Below, piece after piece: positions 14,534 to 23,223 of a stretch of DNA of 42,146 bases. The position numbers and the translations under genes are program-made. Each line of letters begins with the position of its first letter. Position 1 is the stretch's first letter. A model generated the notes under the pieces. It had not been told where the DNA came from. It worked only from the letters and a program-made list of their open reading frames with translations, and ran no database searches. Origin of the DNA: Phycisphaeraceae bacterium. GTDB taxonomy: Bacteria > Planctomycetota > Phycisphaerae > Phycisphaerales > Phycisphaeraceae. Location of the stretch: NCBI GenBank assembly GCA_020851735.1, contig JADZCD010000063.1, positions 1 to 42,146 of the forward strand, in the 5' to 3' direction.

Positions 14534-17422
14534 ATGTCGGCCGAGGCCAAGAACGATCCGAGTCAGACGCCTGCCATGCGGCAGTACCATCGCTTTAAGA
14601 GCGAGCACCCGGACTGCGTGCTGTTCTTTCGCATGGGCGATTTCTACGAGATGTTTTTCGACGACGCCAAGCTGGCGCACAAGGTGCTGGGGGTGACGCT
14701 GACGCAGCGCACGGCCGGGGTGCCGATGGCGGGGGTGCCGTATCACAGCGTGGAGAATTATCTGCGGCGGATGATCCAGGCGGGCCATCGCGTGGCGGTG
14801 TGCGATCAGGTGGAAGACCCCGCGCAGGCCAAGGGGTTGGTGGATCGGGACGTGACGCGGATCATCACGCCCGGGACGTTGACGGATGAATCGCTCCTGG
14901 AGGAAGGGGCGGAAAATCCGCTGGCGGCGGTGGTGCTGGTTGAAGGCGAGCCGAAGAGTGGCGCGGTGGGTAAGGGGAGTATCCGCGTCGGGGACGACGC
15001 GGCTCACCGAGGGACAACTTCCGGGGGCGCTTCCGGGGGCGGGGGCTTCCGGGGGGGGTATGTGGCGTGGGTGGAGTTGAGTACGGGGGCGTTTGCGGTG
15101 GCGCATTTTGAGGCGGGGGAATTGGTGGATGAATTGGCGCGGATTCGACCGCGGGAGTTGCTTTATCCAGCGGGGGATGGGCTGGACGTGCCGGCGGAGA
15201 TTAAGCGCTTGGCGGCAGCGGTCGGCGGGGTGCCGACGGCTCGGCCGGGGTGGCAGTTTCGTCAGCAGGAGGCGATCGAGGCGCTGCACAGGCAATTCGG
15301 CGTGCAGAGCATGGCGGGATTTGGATTTGAGGATCACGAGCCGCAGTTAGCGGCGGCGGGGGCGGTGGTGCAGTATTTGCTTGAGACGCAGCGTGCGGGG
15401 GACGGATCGGAGCGGGGGCGGATCGCGCATCTGCGTCCGCCGCGGCGGTTTGAGCGGCAGGATTATCTGGTGATTGATCAGACGTCGCTGCGCAGCCTGG
15501 AAGTGGAACAGACGATGCGCTCGGGCGGGACGGAGGGGAGCTTGTTGGGGGTGCTCCAGGACTGTGTGACGGCGATGGGCAAGCGGGCGCTGCGGCAATG
15601 GTTGTGTTATCCGTTGTGTCGGCGGGAGGCGATCGAGGCGCGGCAGCGGGTGGTGGGGGCGATGGTGGAGGACGGGCGGTTTCGGGATGAATTGCGGGGG
15701 ATGCTTGAGTCGGTGCAGGACGTGGAGCGGATCGGCAGCCGAATCGCGGTGGGGCGGGCCACGCCGCGCGATCTGGTGGCGTTGGGGCGCAGCGCGCAAC
15801 AGGCGGTGGCGCTGGCGAAATTGCTGGCCCAGCGCCCGGCGGTGAAGCCTTATTACGATTTGCTGATTGAGCTTTGCGTGGGGCTGGCGGAGCTGGGGCA
15901 GGCGATTGTCAGCGCGTGCGTGGAAGCGCCGCCGCAGCATATGCGCGAGGGGGGACTGATTCGGGACGGGGTGGACGCGCAGCTGGATGAATTGCGGGGG
16001 CTGCAGCGTGACAGTCACGCGTGGCTGGCGCAATATCAGAAGCAGTTGAGCGAGGAGACGCGCATCCCGTCGCTGAAGGTGGGGTTCAATCAGGTATTCG
16101 GATATTACATCGAGTTGACGGCGGCTCATCGGGAGAAGGCTCCGCCGCAGTGGAGCCGCAAGCAGACACTGAAAAATGCCGAGCGATTTGTCACGCCGGA
16201 GCTCAAGGAATTTGAGGCCAAGGTGCTGTCGGCCCAGAGTCGCGCGGTGGCGCGGGAGCAGGCGCTGTGCGCGGAGTTATGCGCCAAGGCCCAGGGGCGC
16301 TTGGGCGAATTGGCGCGGTATGCGGCGGTGGTGGCGGAGCTGGACGTGCTGGCTGGTTTTGCCAAGCGGGCGGCGAAGCATCGATATGTGCGGCCGATGA
16401 TGGTCGATGACCCGGTGCTGCGCATTCGCGGTGGGCGACACCCGGTGCTGGATGAGATTTTGGGCGATCGGTTTGTGCCCAACGACGTGGATTTAGGCGC
16501 GGGGGGTGAGGCGGACCTGCCGGATGCCTCGTACCCCCCGGCACCCCCGGAAGAGCCGGGGGCCAAGGCACACAGCACGCTGCGCGATGCTGTGTGGCAC
16601 CCGACGGGGGAACTTCCGGGGGCGATTCCGGGGGCGGGTAAGACGCTGGCGCTGATCACGGGGCCGAACATGGCGGGCAAGTCGACGTACATTCGGCAGA
16701 CGGCGCTGATCGCGCTGTTGGCGCATACCGGGTCGTATGTGCCGGCCGACCAGGCGGTGGTGGGGATGGTGGATCGGATTTTCACGCGTATCGGCGCCAG
16801 CGACGAATTGCACGCGGGGCAATCGACGTTCATGGTGGAGATGACCGAGACGGCCAACATCTGCCATCACGCGACGGAGAAGAGTCTGGTGATTCTCGAT
16901 GAGATCGGGCGGGGCACCAGCACGCTCGATGGGTTGTCGCTGGCGTGGGCGATCGCGGAGTTTCTCTGTGCCCGGCGGTGTCGGACGTTGTTCGCCACGC
17001 ACTATCACGAATTGACGACGCTGGCGGAACAATATTCGAACGCGGGCAATTTGAACGTAACGGTGCGGGAGTGGCAGGACCAGATCGTGTTTCTGCATCG
17101 GATCGTGCCGGGGTCGACGGATCGGAGTTATGGCATTCATGTGGCCAAGATCGCCGGCTTGCCGGAGGCGGTGGTGGCGCGGGCGCATGAGTTGCTTGGG
17201 CAACTGACGGTCAGTCACGAAGGAGCGGTGCCGGCGGGCGGCAACGTCGCTTCGGGAGCGGGGAATTTGGATCAGACTTTAGAGGGCCAATTTTCCTTAT
17301 TTAGCACTTCTCAAGACCATCCCGTGCTCCAGGAGCTGGCTAATCTGGACCTGACGGGGCTGACCCCCATGCAGGCATTCGACCTGATCCGCCAGTGGCG
17401 CAGCCGGACGGACGTCCTATAA
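14534..17422 (+). CDS. mutS: DNA mismatch repair protein MutS
   Basis: 962 residues, about 80-100 longer than usual. The N-terminal mismatch-binding GDFYEMF has F37 and E39, which stack on and contact the mismatch. Clamp and lever regions follow. The ATPase has Walker A GPNMAGKST (710-718), Walker B LVILDEIGRGTSTLDG, the DELHAGQSTFMVEM dimer/signature segment, and the TLFATHYHELT switch. Two insertions made of repeat DNA explain the extra length. Insertion 1 (about residues 150-174) lies in the connector region between EGEPK and YVAWVE. Insertion 2 (about 656-703) lies directly before the strand leading into Walker A. Its end, AIPGAGKT, imitates a second P-loop. All catalytic motifs are intact, so the gene is probably functional. 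The first base of the ATG follows GAGGGG. Confidence 0.95.
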   Translation: MSAEAKNDPSQTPAMRQYHRFKSEHPDCVLFFRMGDFYEMFFDDAKLAHKVLGVTLTQRTAGVPMAGVPYHSVENYLRRMIQAGHRVAVCDQVEDPAQAKGLVDRDVTRIITPGTLTDESLLEEGAENPLAAVVLVEGEPKSGAVGKGSIRVGDDAAHRGTTSGGASGGGGFRGGYVAWVELSTGAFAVAHFEAGELVDELARIRPRELLYPAGDGLDVPAEIKRLAAAVGGVPTARPGWQFRQQEAIEALHRQFGVQSMAGFGFEDHEPQLAAAGAVVQYLLETQRAGDGSERGRIAHLRPPRRFERQDYLVIDQTSLRSLEVEQTMRSGGTEGSLLGVLQDCVTAMGKRALRQWLCYPLCRREAIEARQRVVGAMVEDGRFRDELRGMLESVQDVERIGSRIAVGRATPRDLVALGRSAQQAVALAKLLAQRPAVKPYYDLLIELCVGLAELGQAIVSACVEAPPQHMREGGLIRDGVDAQLDELRGLQRDSHAWLAQYQKQLSEETRIPSLKVGFNQVFGYYIELTAAHREKAPPQWSRKQTLKNAERFVTPELKEFEAKVLSAQSRAVAREQALCAELCAKAQGRLGELARYAAVVAELDVLAGFAKRAAKHRYVRPMMVDDPVLRIRGGRHPVLDEILGDRFVPNDVDLGAGGEADLPDASYPPAPPEEPGAKAHSTLRDAVWHPTGELPGAIPGAGKTLALITGPNMAGKSTYIRQTALIALLAHTGSYVPADQAVVGMVDRIFTRIGASDELHAGQSTFMVEMTETANICHHATEKSLVILDEIGRGTSTLDGLSLAWAIAEFLCARRCRTLFATHYHELTTLAEQYSNAGNLNVTVREWQDQIVFLHRIVPGSTDRSYGIHVAKIAGLPEAVVARAHELLGQLTVSHEGAVPAGGNVASGAGNLDQTLEGQFSLFSTSQDHPVLQELANLDLTGLTPMQAFDLIRQWRSRTDVL
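14983..15058. repeat. In-frame repeat insertion 1 in mutS
   Basis: A palindrome CCGCGTC/GACGCGG (14983-14989 and 14996-15002) is followed by ACTTCCGGGGGC, GCTTCCGGGGGC and GCTTCCGGGGGG, encoding Ser-Gly-Gly repeats. Four G-runs are closely spaced on the coding strand. Confidence 0.7.
16500..16643. repeat. In-frame repeat insertion 2 in mutS
   Basis: Contains ACCCCCGGAAGA, a hairpin with perfect 9-base arms CACACAGCA (16569-16577) and TGCTGTGTG (16588-16596), then ACTTCCGGGGGCG and ATTCCGGGGGCG. It encodes about 48 residues placed between FVPNDVDL and LALITGPNM. Confidence 0.7.
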
Positions 17423-17997
17423 AAACAGCCATATTTGTGCGCAAATATCGTAAAAATTGCCTTTTCGAGGGGGCATCAGGGGTCGACTTATCAACAAAAA
17501 ATAAGAATGGACCAAGAAAAATGTGGATAGATTCGGTCGGTCAGACAGTCAGGATAGTTACGATGATCACACTAAGTTGACTTCAAAATATTCTGAAACA
17601 AGGGATTAGCGCAAAACGTTGATTAATGAATACTTCTGTCAACATAAGACGAAAAAATCAAAATTAGATATGGGGTGCTTGACAAAGGGACGACTTTAAG
17701 TGAAGTTTGGTGTAGAATACGAGTAGAGAACAGACGGAAGCAGTGAAAAGTTAAAATAGTCAACTCCACCCCCCCTCACGGCCCGCATGGTGTTCCCCCC
17801 TGCACCAGCGGGCCATTTTGTTTCCAGATTTAATCTTGGCGCTTCTTCGTATAATATAATCTGTTCATCTTTTTTGACGTTTGTTGATTTTTCCCGTCAA
17901 CAGAATTTCCAGTCTGTTTGAGTCCTATGATTTGCCGCTTTGCCCGCTGTCCTAGCGTGCAGATTTTCTTATAAGGCAAAAGACCTAGAACTCCAGG
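17423..17997. other. AT-rich intergenic region with DnaA-box-like sites and hairpins
   Basis: 575 bases with no supported gene and much more A+T than the rest. It has TTATCAACA (17488-17496) and TGTGGATAG (17522-17530), each one base from a consensus DnaA box, a perfect TATAAT at 17850-17855 (overlapping a second), and an inverted pair TTGACG/CGTCAA at 17874-17900. TTGACA occurs near 17680 and TAGAAT near 17713, but they are too far apart to be one promoter. A strong hairpin lies at 17780-17814. A small RNA gene or an imported fragment are both possible. Confidence 0.4.
17780..17820 (+). terminator. Strong hairpin, probable terminator
   Basis: GGCCCGC (17780-17786) pairs with GCGGGCC (17808-17814), extended inward by TGGTG/CACCA after one unpaired A, and is followed by ATTTTGTTT. 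It lies 360 bases after mutS, so it may end a small RNA encoded in the gap instead. Confidence 0.55.
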
Positions 17998-18846
17998 ATG
18001 ACGCTTGAATCCTTGTTCAACGCGACGCTGATCTACCGCCAGGACCTGACGGAAGCGCTTAGCATTGTTCGGCTGCGGCTGGACGACGCGGGCATTTCAT
18101 CATTCCAGGCTGGGCAGTTCTGCACGGTGGGTTTGCCTAAGGAAACTCAAGTCGACGGGCTGCTGGCGGCGGATGATCGGCGGAGACTGGTGCGGCGGGC
18201 GTATTCGATCGCTTCGCCGCCGCGCTGGCGCGAGGCCATCGAGCTGCTGGTGGTGCGCGTGGAGGAAGGCAAGCTGACGCCGCGTTTGTGGGAACTGAAG
18301 CCGGGGGCGCGGTTATACGTGGACCCGCATTTTCGCGGGGATTTCACGCTCGAGCGCGTGCCGGCGGGGCGGGACCTGGTGCTGGTGGCCACGGGCACGG
18401 GCATCGCGCCGTACGTTTCCATGTTGCGGACCTATTGGCCTTGGCCTGGCGAAGGCGCGGGGGTTGGCTCGGAAATGAATCTGTCGCCGTGGCTGTGGAA
18501 CCGGGTGACGCTGGTTCACGGCGTGCGCTATGAGGCGGAGCTGGCGTATCGCGTGGAGTTGGAGGCCCTGGCGGGCGGGCACGCTGAATTTCGCTACCTG
18601 CCGGTGATTTCCGGGCCGAGCGCCGGTTCGCCATGGGGCGGCTTGCGCGGGCGGGTGCAGGTGGCGCTGGAGCCCGGCGGCTATCGCCGCTACGTGGGCG
18701 CGGAGCTGGACCCTAAGAACACGCACGTCTTTCTTTGCGGCAATCCGGCCATGATCAACGACGTGGCAGCGTTGCTGCAGGAACGGGGATTTATCACGCA
18801 TACCCGCAGCACTCCCGGCAACCTTCATTTTGAGCGATACTGGTAG
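17998..18846 (+). CDS. fpr: Ferredoxin/flavodoxin-NADP reductase
   Basis: 282 residues. R67-A-Y-S70 (RRAYSIASPP) binds the FAD, followed by the GKLTPRLWEL segment with the usual L-x2-L pattern. ATGTGIAPYVSML (131-143) is the NADP pyrophosphate motif, HGVRY and HVFLCGNPAMI are the later nucleotide-binding segments, and the protein ends in HFERYW, with the aromatic C-terminal residue typical of bacterial Fpr that stacks on FAD. It would transfer electrons between NADPH and ferredoxin; the 7Fe ferredoxin at 2934 is a possible partner. The gene follows an AT-rich region that must hold its promoter. Confidence 0.9.
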   Translation: MTLESLFNATLIYRQDLTEALSIVRLRLDDAGISSFQAGQFCTVGLPKETQVDGLLAADDRRRLVRRAYSIASPPRWREAIELLVVRVEEGKLTPRLWELKPGARLYVDPHFRGDFTLERVPAGRDLVLVATGTGIAPYVSMLRTYWPWPGEGAGVGSEMNLSPWLWNRVTLVHGVRYEAELAYRVELEALAGGHAEFRYLPVISGPSAGSPWGGLRGRVQVALEPGGYRRYVGAELDPKNTHVFLCGNPAMINDVAALLQERGFITHTRSTPGNLHFERYW

Positions 18847-18902
18847 CCAGCTAAGCGGCGGGTGGAGTAAACTCACGCGACACCACGCGGAGAGGAGCAG
18901 GG

Positions 18903-19532
18903 ATGAGCAGCTTGACTGGTTTTCGCTTAACGCAGGCGGCCTATTGGCTTTCGCTGGGTTTGTGGGTGGGGGCGCTGGTGGCGGTGGCGATCGCCGCGGC
19001 GGTGATCTTCAAGACGATCCGGGCGCATGAGCCGACGATCGGCATTGAGCCGTATCGGCAACTGCCGGAGCGGGCGGGGGACATTTTAGCGGGGGCGGCG
19101 GTGGGGCAGACGCTGCGGGCGCTGGCGATTCTGCAGCGCGGTTGCGCGGTGGTGCTGGTGATCTGCGTGGTGCTGCAGTGCGCGTTTTTCGCCGACCGGT
19201 TGGCGGGCGGGGCGGGGGGCTGGCGGAACGTGCTGCGGGTGGGGCTGCTGGCGTTGCCCATGATGATTTTAATGGTGGACTTGTGGCTGGTTTCGCCGCG
19301 GATCTGGACGCTGCGAGGAGCGATGTACGATCCGCAGCGCACGCCCGAGGCGCGGGCGTTGTTTCGGGTGCGATTCATGTTCTGGCACCAGACCAGCGAG
19401 CGGCTGGTGGGATCGGCGGCGGTGCTGCTGGTGGCGGCGACGGTGGCGTCGAGCTTCGCGTTTCACGTGGGGGTTGAGCCGGCGGGCCCGGAGCGGAACA
19501 TCAGCGAGGCGGAAAGTGAAGTTCTGCCATGA
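18903..19532 (+). CDS. Four-helix membrane protein (DUF4149-like)
   Basis: 209 residues. A GGAG precedes the ATG. There are four membrane segments: about 12-38, 75-100, 110-130 and 160-185, with a conserved-looking WLSLGLWVGALV start, a central FADRL turn and RVRFMFWHQTSER before the last helix. This arrangement is like DUF4149-type inner membrane proteins, but the match is only by general pattern. It overlaps the start of nth by four bases (ATGA), so the two are translationally coupled; there is no known functional link to DNA repair. Confidence 0.6.
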   Translation: MSSLTGFRLTQAAYWLSLGLWVGALVAVAIAAAVIFKTIRAHEPTIGIEPYRQLPERAGDILAGAAVGQTLRALAILQRGCAVVLVICVVLQCAFFADRLAGGAGGWRNVLRVGLLALPMMILMVDLWLVSPRIWTLRGAMYDPQRTPEARALFRVRFMFWHQTSERLVGSAAVLLVAATVASSFAFHVGVEPAGPERNISEAESEVLP

Positions 19533-20296
19533 CCGGGGCGCGAGCGACGGCGAAAACACGAGCTAAAGCCAAGCCCGGCGGGCGGGCGCGGGCGACGAAG
19601 AAAGCCGCGGCGTCGGCGGCTGGCAAGCGATCGAAGCGCGGCGCCCCCAAGGCGAATCATGCGGCGGCGGAGCGGAAGCGAGCGCAGGATATTCTGCGGC
19701 TATTAGAGGCGCAGTATCCCGATGCTCATTGTGCGCTGGTGCATCAGGATGCCTTTGAGCTTCTGGTCGCCACGATTCTCTCGGCCCAGTGCACGGACGT
19801 GCGGGTGAATATGGTGACGCCGGCGTTGTTCGCGCGTTATCCCGGCCCGGGACCGATGGCGCAGGCGGACACGGCGGAACTCGAAGGGCTGATTCGCAGC
19901 ACGGGGTTCTATCACAACAAGGCCAAGTCGCTGTGGGGGGCGAGTCGGCGGATTGTTGCGCAGTTCGGCGGACAAGTGCCGGCGACAATGGAAGAACTTT
20001 TGACGCTGCCGGGCGTGGCGCGCAAGACGGCCAACGTGGTGCTGGGCAACGCGTTCGGCAAGAACGAAGGCGTGGTGGTGGACACGCACGTGGGGCGGTT
20101 GGCGGGGCGAATGGGGTTAAGCAAGGAAACCGATCCGCGCAAGATCGAAACGGATTTGATGGCGCTGTTCCCGCGGGAGAAGTGGACGCTGTTGGCGCAT
20201 CAGTTGATTTTTCACGGGCGGCAGGTGTGCGCGGCCCGCAAGCCCAAGTGCGCGGAGTGTCGGTTGGCGGAATTGTGTCCGAAGGTGGGGGTGTGA
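19529..20296 (+). CDS. nth: Endonuclease III
   Basis: 255 residues, longer than E. coli Nth (211) because of a lysine/arginine/alanine-rich N-terminal tail of about 45 residues that may add DNA binding. The catalytic domain has the helix-hairpin-helix LPGVARKTANVVL with catalytic lysine K166, and VVVDTHVGRL with D185. The iron-sulphur loop is C234-x6-C241-x2-C244-x5-C250. The enzyme removes oxidised pyrimidines and cuts the abasic site in base excision repair. The start overlaps the upstream stop. Base use fits the neighbours. Confidence 0.95.
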   Translation: MTGARATAKTRAKAKPGGRARATKKAAASAAGKRSKRGAPKANHAAAERKRAQDILRLLEAQYPDAHCALVHQDAFELLVATILSAQCTDVRVNMVTPALFARYPGPGPMAQADTAELEGLIRSTGFYHNKAKSLWGASRRIVAQFGGQVPATMEELLTLPGVARKTANVVLGNAFGKNEGVVVDTHVGRLAGRMGLSKETDPRKIETDLMALFPREKWTLLAHQLIFHGRQVCAARKPKCAECRLAELCPKVGV

Positions 20297-20418
20297 GGGG
20301 ATTTGGTGATTTGGTGATGTGGCGGGGGCATAGGAAGAGGCGGGGGCGCGGGGGGATTGATAAGACTAACCGGCGGGCTTCCGCCCGCGGCTGTTTCGCT
20401 TGGAATTGGTTTGTTTTT

Positions 20419-20470
20419 CCCTAACTCCTAAACCCTAACTCCTAAACCCTAATCCCTAACTCCCAACTCT
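20419..20470. repeat. Telomere-like CCCTAA/CTCCTAAA tandem repeat
   Basis: Two perfect copies of the 14-base unit CCCTAACTCCTAAA followed by degenerate CCCTAAT, CCCTAACTCCCAACTC units, about 52 bases in all. It stands in the 196-base gap between nth and the aminotransferase gene, after a hairpin GCGGGC-TTCC-GCCCGC (20373-20388). Confidence 0.75.
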
Positions 20471-20492
20471 TCTGGTTCGATAAGATGGCGGG

Positions 20493-21914
20493 ATGAGTGC
20501 ATTACGGCATGCGGTCAGCGGGCGGCGGAATCGGCGGTTCTATCAGTGGTGTCTGACGGAGAACTTGCCGTTCATGGTGGACGTGGGCGGGTCGGCGGGG
20601 GCGTACCTAAAGACGGTCGAGGGCCAGCGGATACTGGATTTCGCCGGGTATTACGGCAGCAAGTTCATCGGGCACAATCATCCGGGGCTGTATGAGAAGG
20701 GCTATGTGAAAAAGCTGGTGCGGGCCGCCAACAACAAGGTGCCCAACCCGGATTTTCTGACGCCCGAATGCTACGAGTTTTACCGCTTGGTTTACGGTTT
20801 GCCGCCGGCGGCGATGCGCGGTTCGACGCAGCGCGAGGTGTACGCGGTGAATTCCGGGGCGGAGGCGGTCGAGAACATGCTCAAGTACTTGATCGCCAAG
20901 CACAACGAGATTGTCGGCCGGACGGATCGTTTGGAGAGGCGGCGGTTTATCTGTTTTCGCGGGGGATTTCACGGGCGGACGGTTTTCGCGTTGTCGATCA
21001 CCAACGTGGCCAGCCGGGTGACGGTGGGGGATTTTCATCCGCTGTTTGAGTCGAGTCTGCTGGTGGATTTTCCGTCGGCCTGCTTCAGCGGGGCGGGGGA
21101 GGACGCGATGGCCCGCTACAACGCGGCGACCAGCGAGAAGTCATTGGCGCAAGTTCGCCGGCACCTGCGCAAGCACGAGGCGGAAATCGTGGCGGCGATC
21201 ATTGAGCCGATCCAGGGCGCGGGGGGACATAATCTGGCGGTGGATGATTTTTACGCCCAGTTGTCGGAGCTGGGCCAGCGGCACCAGGTGTTCATGGGTT
21301 TCGACGAAGTGCAGACGGGCATGGGCGGCAGCGGGAAGCTGTATTACGTGGATCACTTAAAGCTGGCGCGTCCGCCGCAGGCGGTGGCGGTGGCTAAGAA
21401 GATGGGCGTGGGGGTGGTGCACATGCTTGAGCGTCTAAAGAGCGTGGGCGTGCTGGATTCGACCTGGGGCGGGCCGCTGGTGGACATGGTGCGGTTTGTG
21501 CAGGAGTGGAAGATCGCCAAGCGGGAGAAATTGATCGCGGCGGCGGCGGGGAAAGGGGAATTGCTGCGGCGCGGTTTGCTGGCGCTGGAGGAGCGCTATC
21601 CGGATTGCGTGTTCAATGTGCGCGGGCGGGGGCTGTTGCAGGGATTCACGGTGTTGCCCAACGACGACGGGCGGGCGCGGGATCGGCTGGTGGAGAGGTT
21701 GCTGGAGGAGCGGCTGGTGCTGGTGCTGGGCGCGGGCAAGGCGTCGGTGCGGCTGCGCCCGAACCTGAGCACGACGGAAGAGGAGATCGCAAAAATCCTG
21801 GAGCTTCTGGCGCGGGGGATTAGAGATTTTCAAAAGTCGCGTCCGCGTGGGGAGGCGCGGCAGGCTTTGGCGCAGCGGCGCGGGCCGCTGGAGCGGTTGA
21901 TGGCGCAAGCGTAA
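20493..21914 (+). CDS. lat: Class III PLP aminotransferase, lysine-6-aminotransferase-like
   Basis: 473 residues. Class III traits: LDFAGYYGSKFIGHNHPGL near residue 48, VNSGAEAVENMLK (phosphate binding), FRGGFHGRT, IEPIQGAGGHN, and the aspartate motif MGFDEVQTGMG. The PLP lysine is in AVAKKMGVG. The STWGGPLVDMVR segment and the overall order are like L-lysine 6-transaminase, which converts lysine and 2-oxoglutarate to aminoadipate semialdehyde and glutamate. Substrate assignment is inference; other omega-aminotransferases are possible. The C-terminal 40 residues are arginine/alanine-rich and probably not conserved. No pathway partner is adjacent. Confidence 0.75.
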   Translation: MSALRHAVSGRRNRRFYQWCLTENLPFMVDVGGSAGAYLKTVEGQRILDFAGYYGSKFIGHNHPGLYEKGYVKKLVRAANNKVPNPDFLTPECYEFYRLVYGLPPAAMRGSTQREVYAVNSGAEAVENMLKYLIAKHNEIVGRTDRLERRRFICFRGGFHGRTVFALSITNVASRVTVGDFHPLFESSLLVDFPSACFSGAGEDAMARYNAATSEKSLAQVRRHLRKHEAEIVAAIIEPIQGAGGHNLAVDDFYAQLSELGQRHQVFMGFDEVQTGMGGSGKLYYVDHLKLARPPQAVAVAKKMGVGVVHMLERLKSVGVLDSTWGGPLVDMVRFVQEWKIAKREKLIAAAAGKGELLRRGLLALEERYPDCVFNVRGRGLLQGFTVLPNDDGRARDRLVERLLEERLVLVLGAGKASVRLRPNLSTTEEEIAKILELLARGIRDFQKSRPRGEARQALAQRRGPLERLMAQA

Positions 21915-22022
21915 AAAATCGGGCGGATTCGGCTGGAAATCCCTCCGCACAGGCAGGGCGGCGGCGGATGTGTTATGGTGTTGGGCCACCCAAAGAAAAG
22001 CGGTTCCAGAAAGGAAAGACAG

Positions 22023-23006
22023 ATGCAGTACGTCAAGCTCGGCAAGGCGGGGATGCAGGTCAGCAAGCTCTGCCTGGGGACGATGAACTTCGGCAAACCG
22101 ACGGAAGAAAAAGACGCCCACGTGATCATGGACAAGGCCCTGGAGGCGGGGATCAACTTTTTCGATACGGCCAACGGGTACGGTTTTGAGATTTATCCGG
22201 GCCGAACCGAGGAGATCATCGGCAACTGGTTTGCGCTCGGCGGCGTGCGGCGGGAGCGAGTGATCATCGCTACCAAGGTGTTCTGCCCGATGGACAAGAA
22301 CTGGAATCCGAACAAGAGCGGTCTGTCGGCCCGGCACATCCGCGAGCAAATCGAGGCGAGTCTGCGGCGGCTGAAGGTGGACTACATCGACCTGTATCAG
22401 ATGCACCACATTTCGCGGGGCACGCCGGTGGACGAGGTGTTGCAGAGTTTTGAGACGCTGGTGCGGCAGGGCAAGGTGCTGTACATCGGGTCGAGCAATT
22501 TCGCCGGCTGGCACGTGACGCAGTACGCGGAGCAGGCGGCCAAGCGGAACTTCGTGGGCTTGGTCAGCGAGCAGTGCCACTACAACCTGGCGCAGCGGTC
22601 GGTGGAGGCGGAACTGTTGCCGGCCTGCCGGCACTACAACGTCGGGGTGATCTGTTGGAGCCCGCTGGAGGGCGGATTGCTGGGCGGGGTGCTTAAGAAG
22701 CAGAGTGAAGGTCGGCGCGCCAAGGACTGGATGCAGAAGCAGATCGAGGCGAATCGGCCCAAGCTCGAGGCGTACGAGAAGTTGTGTGCCGAGCTGGGCA
22801 CGGAGCCGGGGACGGTGGCGCTGGCGTGGCTGCTGGCGCGGCCGGGCGTGGTGGCGCCGATCATCGGTCCGCGCACGGCGGCGCAGCTGGAAGCGGCGCT
22901 GCCGGCGGCGGAATTAAAGCTCAGCGACGAGACGCTCAAGAAGCTGGACGAAATCTGGCCCAGCCCCTGGGGCGGCAAGGAAGGCCCGGAAGCGTGGGCG
23001 TGGTAA
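22023..23006 (+). CDS. Aldo/keto reductase
   Basis: 327 residues. I chose the ATG at 22023 because AAGGAAAG lies just upstream and MQYVKLGKAG is the usual start of this family. The catalytic tetrad is in place: D48, Y53, K85 and H128 (LYQMHH). SSNFAGWH and PLEGGLLGG are further AKR traits, and IIGPRTAAQLE near the C terminus binds the NADPH phosphate. Closest in style to the AKR subgroup of potassium-channel beta/YghZ-like reductases. Cytosolic; substrate unknown. Confidence 0.9.
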   Translation: MQYVKLGKAGMQVSKLCLGTMNFGKPTEEKDAHVIMDKALEAGINFFDTANGYGFEIYPGRTEEIIGNWFALGGVRRERVIIATKVFCPMDKNWNPNKSGLSARHIREQIEASLRRLKVDYIDLYQMHHISRGTPVDEVLQSFETLVRQGKVLYIGSSNFAGWHVTQYAEQAAKRNFVGLVSEQCHYNLAQRSVEAELLPACRHYNVGVICWSPLEGGLLGGVLKKQSEGRRAKDWMQKQIEANRPKLEAYEKLCAELGTEPGTVALAWLLARPGVVAPIIGPRTAAQLEAALPAAELKLSDETLKKLDEIWPSPWGGKEGPEAWAW

Positions 23007-23043
23007 GCGCCGGGCGCGGCTGGTTCAGGGACCAGGGACACTT

Positions 23044-23158
23044 AACAACATGAACCGCCAAGTCGTCAAGAGCGCCAAGTAAGCAGCCAGGGCGGATAGT
23101 TTAAGACAGCAAACCGTTGCTTCGTGACTTTGCATCGCTTGGCGTCGTGGCGGTTAAT
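23044..23158. repeat. Dispersed inverted-repeat element, copy 2
   Basis: Left arm 23044-23080 includes AACATGAACCGCCAAGTCG and GAGCGCCAAG. Right arm ends CTTGGCGTCGTGGCGGTTAA. The left arm is nearly identical to that of copy 3 (33784-33820). An inner segment is the reverse complement of a segment of copy 1. Confidence 0.7.
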
Positions 23159-23194
23159 CATTTTTTGGTTGGCGGCCACAGTCAGTCAACGTTT

Positions 23195-23223
23195 ACGGCA
23201 GGCAGCGAGCCTGCCGTTTTTTT
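23195..23223 (+). terminator. Rho-independent terminator
   Basis: ACGGCAGGC and GCCTGCCGT form a perfect 9-bp stem with a 5-base loop, followed by T7. It probably ends the aldo/keto reductase transcript. Confidence 0.8.

Noticed and set aside
17680..17720. TTGACA and TAGAAT as one sigma-70 promoter
   Set aside because: The spacing between them is about 28 bases, too long for a normal promoter.
18830..19030. Short frames around the Fpr/membrane protein junction
   Set aside because: They overlap genes with better evidence and lack independent signals.
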